Shown: piece by piece, positions 57,893-64,000 of the stretch
Position numbering within the stretch: position 1 is the stretch's first letter
Layout of the letters: every line of letters starts with the position of its first letter
DNA from: Cryptomeria japonica
Taxonomy: Eukaryota > Streptophyta > Pinopsida > Cupressales > Cupressaceae
NCBI RefSeq assembly: GCF_030272615.1
Contig: NC_081411.1
Location: 214,876,654-214,940,653 of the forward strand
Direction of reading: 5' to 3'
DNA: 64,000 nucleotides
Program-made: the position numbers and the translations under genes
The notes under the pieces: model-generated
What the model was told of the DNA's origin: nothing
The model's input: only the letters and a program-made list of their open reading frames with translations
Databases searched by the model: none

Positions 57893-60008
57893 GAGACAAT
57901 CCTAATGTTGATGGGAACGTTTCGGCTATGATTACACCTATTTCCTTGCCTGAGGAAAACAATAAGGATAATGATTGTCATACAATTAAGGAGGAGTTTA
58001 TGGAGTTAGAGTCATTCATTGCAGCTGAAGGGTTCACGAAACTCTTCATTGGTGACGTGCAGATTTTCATTGATAAAACAATGGAAGGGAAAGACTTCCT
58101 TGAGGAGTCTACTTGTGATCACACTACTGCTCCAATAGAACATTAGAATTGCATGATGAGACCATCCCATCTTCAAATGAATCAACTAAGTTGGAAGTTG
58201 AGTGTATGGAGCGAACAGGACTTCCTTGTATCGAGACTCTTAATTTGGGCATTGGGAATATTTTTTCAGGTGGAATTAGTGTTGATCTGATTCCAGAGCA
58301 TAATGTGTGCATACAGGACATCGCAGAGGAAGAAATTCAGTCACAGTAAGATGCTTCACACAATCTGCACAGTTTGTGGAATCAACTAAAGGTAAATGAG
58401 GATGGGATTGTGGAATCCTTATCCCATCATGATGAGATGCATAAGTTGGTTGAGAATTACCTTTGGATGATTCAGTTAGAGAGGAGACAAAAGGAAATGG
58501 AAGCAGAGTCTTCTCTTGATAGTTTGCAAATGATCAAAGAAGGTTTGGAACAATGAAAGCAAACCACATCTCCTTTCAGATCGTGATCACCTTCTCAACT
58601 TGGTTGAGATCTATTCAGATGCTTTGAGAAGGAAAGAGGAAGAAATTGATGATCTCTTCTTACAGTTGAGCATGGCCCACTCTTCCTTACACAAAGCGGA
58701 GAAAACCATTACTAGTCCATCAATGATTCAGGAGCATGATATGAGAACCTTAGAGATCAAACATATCATTGAGAGAATTGATGAAATCCATAAGTATGAG
58801 ATGGCACAACATCACTTCAGCACCTTCCCGAATGATTTCAGTTTATATTTTGGAGAGGAGCATGTTGGCTACAATAATCCAATACAGATTTTACCTCCCA
58901 TTTCATTGTTTGATGGCTGTCCTATGATGCTGATCAGAATTTTATTAGGTTGCACTTTGGGGGCAGCAGCTATGGAAATGGATAGGAGAGATTGGATCTG
59001 CCTTTTTGGAGCTAGAGGAAGGGAGAATTATGAGTTATTACCCTCTTTGGGCTGTAAAGATACCTCGAATACCATTTTGGATTTGGTTCACAGGTTATAT
59101 GGTGTTGTTCTGATCTATACCAGCAAGTTGACAAGAGTTGGTATTTGTTTTTATGCACTTATGATGGGCTTCATTCATATCTAGAGAAGTCCACTTTGGG
59201 TAGATTGGATTATTGATGATTCAGTCGCGTTGGACTTGGTTACAAGTTTAGGCATCTACGTAGAATTGACTACCGGGTCTCACATGGGTACTGTTGAGAT
59301 TATCATTGAGCAGTCTAATCAGGAGGACATGATACCCTCTAAGTTTTGCACGTTGGACCTTAGCACTGATCCAGCCACTGTTCAGGTGTTGGATGGTACT
59401 CATGTTGGTAATGTTGATGCAGTTGTACTTCCTACATTGATGTGTGAGTCATCTTCTGTTGTTGCCAGCGCGGAGTGAAATTCACATGACCACTCGAATA
59501 GTCCATTGGTATAGGCAGGAGTGTTTCACCTCAATTGTGTATTGAGGTGTTCTTATCAGTTTACCTTTAGCCCACTTACTTAGGTTTTGACTATGTCACT
59601 GATCGCAGGGAAAGGTGATTGAGTATGGAGCATATGGGTCCGCACTGGTATGACATATTTTTGATAACAGGCGATGAGTCCAAGTTTGGCAAGTCTCTCA
59701 CCTTGCTCATTCCAGTTAGTTGCCTACAGAAATAGGTATTTGAGACTTGGTTTGATTGGACTGTAGAGGGTGATAGAGTAGTGCAGCGTCAGCATGGTGG
59801 ATTTATTCCTGCTGACGAGGTCTTAGAGTGTGGTAGCATTGTTGTTGTTACCACTTATTTCAATATATATAGAAGACCGCTACATTTGTTGCAAGTGGAT
59901 TGGAGGGAAATTTTGGCTAGGACTTGGCTTTTGGTTGATTTGATGTTGCAATTTGTGGTTTCGGTCTTGCTTACTTTTTTGAGCACTTCCAGTCATTTAT
60001 GCAGATAG
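57859..60008 (+). pseudogene. Unknown ORF sequence downstream of the PDS5 segment
   Basis: Coding-like frames continue from the PDS5 segment: 57859-58146, then 58149-58556, then 58600-59478 in one frame with a single TAG at 59182, and a scrap to 60008. Breaks between them are frameshifts and single stops. The part at 58600-58790 is predicted coiled coil (DALRRKEEEIDDLFLQLSMA). Later blocks include MEMDRRDWICLFGARGRENY and LDLVTSLGIYVELTTGSHMG. I recognise no pol, gag or host domain. It is probably the rest of the element's internal ORF or a second captured gene. No 3' LTR matching 55072-56921 is seen before the next element starts at about 60300. Confidence 0.45.
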
Positions 60009-60301
60009 TTGTGGTGGATTTCTTGGGTATAGCTCAGTTACCTTCCATCTCTCCTTGTGGGAGCATTAGACACTACAGTTGTCACATGATGTTAGTATAC
60101 ATGCCCCTAGATGGTGATTGGTTGATTGCAGTGAGTTGGGTTGGTTTTCAAACCTAGCTCAGTTATGAGTTCAGACCCAGCTCAGTTTGATGGTTTTCAA
60201 CACTTCAGTCCATAGCTCAATTTGCTACTGATCAGTATTTGTTTTGCTAGTGATTTATTAAATATTAATACTTTACTCTAAAGTTTAATATTTAATTATA
60301 T

Positions 60302-61875
60302 TGTTGGACGACTTCGGAAATGAAAGGAGCATTTTATTCAAAATTTATTTATTCTCCTAAGTCAAGCGCCCAAGGATGGAATATACACTGATGTATAATG
60401 TTCTTTTATGTTGCAAGATTAGACCAAGGAAAAGTTCGAATTTTGTGCCTAGGAAAGGGGGATGCCAAGGCAAAGTCATGTTTGAAATGAAATGCAAATG
60501 AGGAAGCGTAATTTGGACGCCATTTGGAGGTGAATTTGGGGCCTCAAAATCTATAAATATTAGAGCTTGGTCTCTCATTTGTCATCTTTGAACATTTTCA
60601 TAACAAAGTCCTGCCAAAATTGTGCCAAACCTTTGCTTCGAAGTTGCGTGCTTCCTAGCTTGTACTAGTTTCATGCTTGAGAGATAGCACCTAGCTATGT
60701 GAGAGCCTATTTCTCATTCAAAGGAGTAGATTGAGCTTCAAAGTGATGGAGTTTGCTATCATATTTTCAGTTTTCTGATTGTTGTTGTGTTTTTGGTGTG
60801 TGTTGGGTGTTCAAAGTGATGGAGTTTGCTATTATATTTTCATTTTTTTGATTGTTGTTGTGTTTTTGGTGTGTGTTGGGCGTATAGTGGCTGAAGCAAT
60901 ATTTTGATTGTACCCCCTTGTCTGCTGAGCATATCAATATCAGTATTGGCTCTGATTTTCTCTACTCCATAGGCGATGTTGTCCTCCAAAGGGGAGATGA
61001 TAGTTTGCTGATTTGAATTTTATATTGTTGATCGAATTTTTCTACTGGGATGCCCCTTCCCTAGCTGCCTTGGGATGCGAGCAGCTGGTCTCAAACTTTG
61101 GAGTTGTAGGTTTGAGGTTCTGAAATGGTCGTTTATGTCATATTAGTCACTTGCTTTTGATTTGGTGTGATTCCGAGTAGATTTGAGTTAGTTATGAGCA
61201 TTTTTGTGTTTCCGGTAGTGGTTGGTCTGCGTGTTATTCACTTTCAGAATTAAGAAGAACAATAGTTGCTTTATGTTTGAGTTGGTTTTAGAGGTAGCTA
61301 TCATTTGTGATCAACATTGTCTTCTATTCTAATCATTTATCTCTATATTGTAAGGTTGAATAGTAGTACTATCAACCACTTCTGGATTGTAAAGCATACC
61401 CCACTAAAAAGTGGAAGAGGCTGGCTTGCCGCCTACATTTGATATTTGGAATTTTGTCCTCCCGCTGCATAAGCGGTCGAGTGATATTTGTTTGTAATGG
61501 TTCTCCTGCTGCATAAGCGATTGAGTTGAGCTTTGTTGTGTGTGTTCATCCTCTTGCTGAGATATGCGGTAGAGTGGTTTGTGCTTTGTTATGTTCTTGT
61601 TTCTCCTTGGCTGGTTTACCACTAGGCTTTCTTGTTTCTATCCCACTAGAACGTGGAAGGGGTTGGCTTGCCGCTCATTATTGTAATCAGTACTTTCAGC
61701 AATTTGCGACTAACGATCCCCTGCTACCATATGCTCACCCTCCCAATTTGGGCTCTCAGTGATCAAAAGGTGTAGGGTTTTTTCCAATTGGTTTGGATTT
61801 CATTTCTCTAACCCTAATGGGTGTTGTGTTTCTAATCTTGTTGAAAAATTAAAAAAAATTGTTCGAGATATTACA
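60302..61875 (+). repeat. 5' LTR of a third Ty3/gypsy element (left end approximate)
   Basis: The right end GAGATATTACA at 61875 is followed by a primer site. A TATA box (ctataaatatt) lies at about 60551. The left end is uncertain: TGTTGGACG at 60302 or TGTATAATGTTC at about 60389 could be the head. The partner LTR lies beyond the window, so the boundary cannot be tested. Confidence 0.65.
60737..60882. repeat. Tandem duplication of a 73-bp unit in the LTR
   Basis: Copies start at 60737 and 60810 with 'ttcaaagtgatggagtttgct' and end 'gtgtgtgttggg'. They differ at only a few bases. Confidence 0.88.
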
Positions 61876-61876
61876 A

Positions 61877-61888
61877 TGGTATCAAAGC
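61877..61888 (+). other. Primer-binding site, initiator-Met tRNA type
   Basis: TGGTATCAAAGC lies one base after the LTR end and differs from the TGGTATCAGAGC consensus at one base. Confidence 0.82.
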
Positions 61889-61924
61889 CAATCTTCCAGC
61901 CCGCCTGTGTGACAGAAGGGTTCC

Positions 61925-64000
61925 ATGAGTGATAGAGATATCAGATACTACAATCGGGAACAGAGAAGGCAGCAGTTTCAGATGTCGTCAGTGCCAGTAG
62001 AGGAAACATTTTCAAAAGTTTTGAGAAACGGAGACCAGGAAGTTGATTCAGCAGATTTAGTGGATTCAAAGGGAGAGAGAATATTTGGTCAGAATTCAGT
62101 GGATACTATGATGGACATGATGTCCCGAATGTTGGCCACTTTTAATCAAAATGCTGGAGGAGGTCATAGTCAAAACCAGAATCATAATACCAATGGTAAT
62201 AATGTTAGCACTTCCAACAATTCTAGTGGTAATGGGAATGGCAGGAACCATAGTAGCAACAATGGTGGAATGCCTGTTGGATCGGTGACAAGACCTTTGC
62301 AACCAGTTTTCCTTCCAAGGGAAGCAGAGCCTCCTAAAGTAGAAGTCCCTGTGGCTGATGAGATTCGGGCTAGTTTCGTGGAGTATGCATCACTTCCCCA
62401 AGAGATCCGAAATATCTTGTCTCTTGACCAGTTCATGAATCAGAAGAAGAGGAGGGAAGGAAGATATGATAATCTATACTCCACTCCAAGAGACTATCAA
62501 CAAGATCTTGGGAAGGTTACTCTAGCACATTTTGATGGAAGCAGTAAGAGTACAGCTAAAGCGTGGGTGCAAAAGTTGGACAATTATTTGTCCTTGAGGC
62601 CTATGCCCAAAGAAGAGGCCATCAAGTTCGCTACATTGCACTTGGATGGTGTTGCTCAGGAATGGTGGTACCATGGGTTGGTCACAACTTGATCACCACC
62701 TATGCTGAATTCACAAACCGGCTGATTGAGAGGTTTGATTCAAAGGATCCCGAGGTTAAGTTCAGAGAGCTTGCTCAACTCAAACAGCAAGGCTCCTTGG
62801 ACAATTACAAAATAGAGTTCCAAAATCTCTCAGTTATGGTCAATAGCATTTCAGAGAAGAGGCTACTTGTTCTATTCACAAAAGGTCTTGAAGAGCCCTT
62901 GAAAGGATGAGTCAAAGCATTCGATCCGCCTACCTTGGTGGAGGCCATCAAGAAATCTAGGAGTATGGAGTTGGCTGCCCCAAAGAGTAAATTTCAGTCC
63001 AAGCCTTTTACTTTCTGAAAGGATAAGAAGAAGTTTTCGAATCAGACCAAGAAGTTTCCATGTCAGATAGATGATGAGCTCCGACAAGAGCTCCGGAGGA
63101 AGAATCTTTGCTACTCTTGCAGAGAACCTTGGGCCCCAGGACATAAATGTCATGGGAAGGACAATTTACATCAAATGGAGTCCTATTCAGCTGATGGATC
63201 AGATTCTGAAATTTCAAGAACAGTAGACTAAAAATGAGGACAGCGAGTATGAAGAGGCTCGTGAAGGCCATGAAAGTGAACTAGAAGATAGAGGAGTGGT
63301 TGCTCAACTCTCGAGCATTCACAAAAATGAGTCCTTTAGAGTTCGGGGAGTGATAGGAGAACATCGTGTCAATGCTCTCATTGACACTGGAGCGACTCAT
63401 AACTTCATTGATGAGTGGATTGTTGCAAAGAGGGGGCTAGTGGCTGAGGAAGTAGAAGGCTTCAAAGTCATGGTAGCCGATGGCTCCAACATGTCTCTGA
63501 AGTTGGGAAATCATGAGATTAGAGATGACTTCTTTGTGGTTAGCATTGGAGGGACTGATGATGCAGTCCTTGGAATTCAGTGGCTGAGATCTCTTGGTGA
63601 GATCACATTAAATCTGCAAACCATGGAGCTGAAATTCATGTCTGATGGGAAGAAGGTAGCATTGAGAGGAATGCCCAATGGTGGTCTTAGAGTTGTATCA
63701 TTGAAGAGGATGGAGAGGCTGATCCGCCATGACCAAGTGGAGTGAGCAGCAGAGTGCTTAGTGATGCAATCAAATCCACTTGAGGAAAAAAAAGCTACCC
63801 CACAGAAATCCAAGCTCTAATCACCAAAAGGAGTAAGGTTTTTGAGAATCCACCCCCTAGTAGGCCTCCTGAGCGTGGCACCGAGCACATCATTGAGCTT
63901 GAAGGAGCTAAACCTGTCATGACTACTCCTTATCGGTACCCAAAGAAGCAGAAGGATGAGATTGAAAAGGCCATTAAGGAGCTGTTGGACATGGGTTACA
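61925..64000 (+). pseudogene. Third Ty3/gypsy gag-protease-RT start, runs off window
   Basis: Gag opens at ATG 61925 with an Asn/Ser/Gly-rich N-terminal stretch (62150-62270), then AHFDGSSKSTAKAWVQKLDN and QEWWYHG. A frameshift near 62690 moves it to LITTYAEFTNRLIERFDSKD. A TGA at 62908 (consistent with CGA to TGA) and another near 63016 follow. The zinc knuckle CYSCREPWAPGHKC is at about 63109-63150. After a shift near 63220 the protease has ALIDTGATHNFIDEW (about 63369-63413, catalytic D-T-G intact). A TGA at 63743 replaces a likely Trp. The RT start (KAIKELLDMGY) is cut by the window end. Its gag is related to that of 24742-36120 but has diverged. Confidence 0.92.

Overview
This window reads as nuclear DNA from a large, repeat-rich plant genome. 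The clues are AT-rich sequence, long LTRs (about 1 to 5 kb), initiator-Met-tRNA primer sites (TGGTATCAGAGC type), chromodomain Ty3/gypsy and Ty1/copia polyproteins, and a plant-type PDS5 sequence. The LTR sizes and nested, slowly decaying insertions suggest a gymnosperm, probably a conifer; that is inference. I see no intact host gene. Nearly everything supported is mobile-element sequence, most of it broken by stops, frameshifts, deletions and later insertions.

Layout. 1-5.74 kb: no supported gene. 5.75-7.64 kb: non-coding LTR-element-like sequence. 8.86-18.8 kb: an LTR head followed by a decayed long ORF of unknown function (starts 10806), split by a 1.09 kb solo LTR (11468-12557, TSD GATAT) and a 5.05 kb solo LTR (13574-18625, TSD TATAC). 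The 5.05 kb LTR holds a 19-copy array of a conserved hairpin core. 18.8-22.3 kb: a decayed copia element, mainly on the minus strand, with an inverted RNase H scrap. 23.37-42.91 kb: an old minus-strand LTR element (TSD CAACA) with its own unknown ORF. One of its LTRs received a chromodomain Ty3/gypsy element (24742-36120, TSD AAGTA), which in turn received a 4.58 kb solo LTR (27395-31977, TSD AGTCC) in its protease region. 44.14-53.17 kb: a minus-strand gypsy deletion derivative (TSD AGTGT) whose gag is interrupted by a copia deletion derivative (46935-50457, TSD TGAAG) that carries a tRNA-like gene in its leader. 53.73-54.93 kb: a non-autonomous hAT-type DNA transposon (8-bp TSD CATATATA). 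55.07-60.0 kb: an LTR and primer site followed by an intronless, broken PDS5 N-terminal coding stretch fused to unknown ORF sequence, which looks like gene capture by a retroelement. 60.3-64.0 kb: the 5' part of another Ty3/gypsy element running off the window.

Together the genes record successive waves of insertion rather than a working pathway. The points most worth a second look are the PDS5 capture, the helically spaced hairpin array in a giant LTR, two unknown retroelement ORFs, the same element-LTR junction appearing in both LTRs of the old element, and the tRNA-like gene in the copia leader. Coordinates of ends and repeats were read by eye from the printed numbering; no alignment or database search was run.
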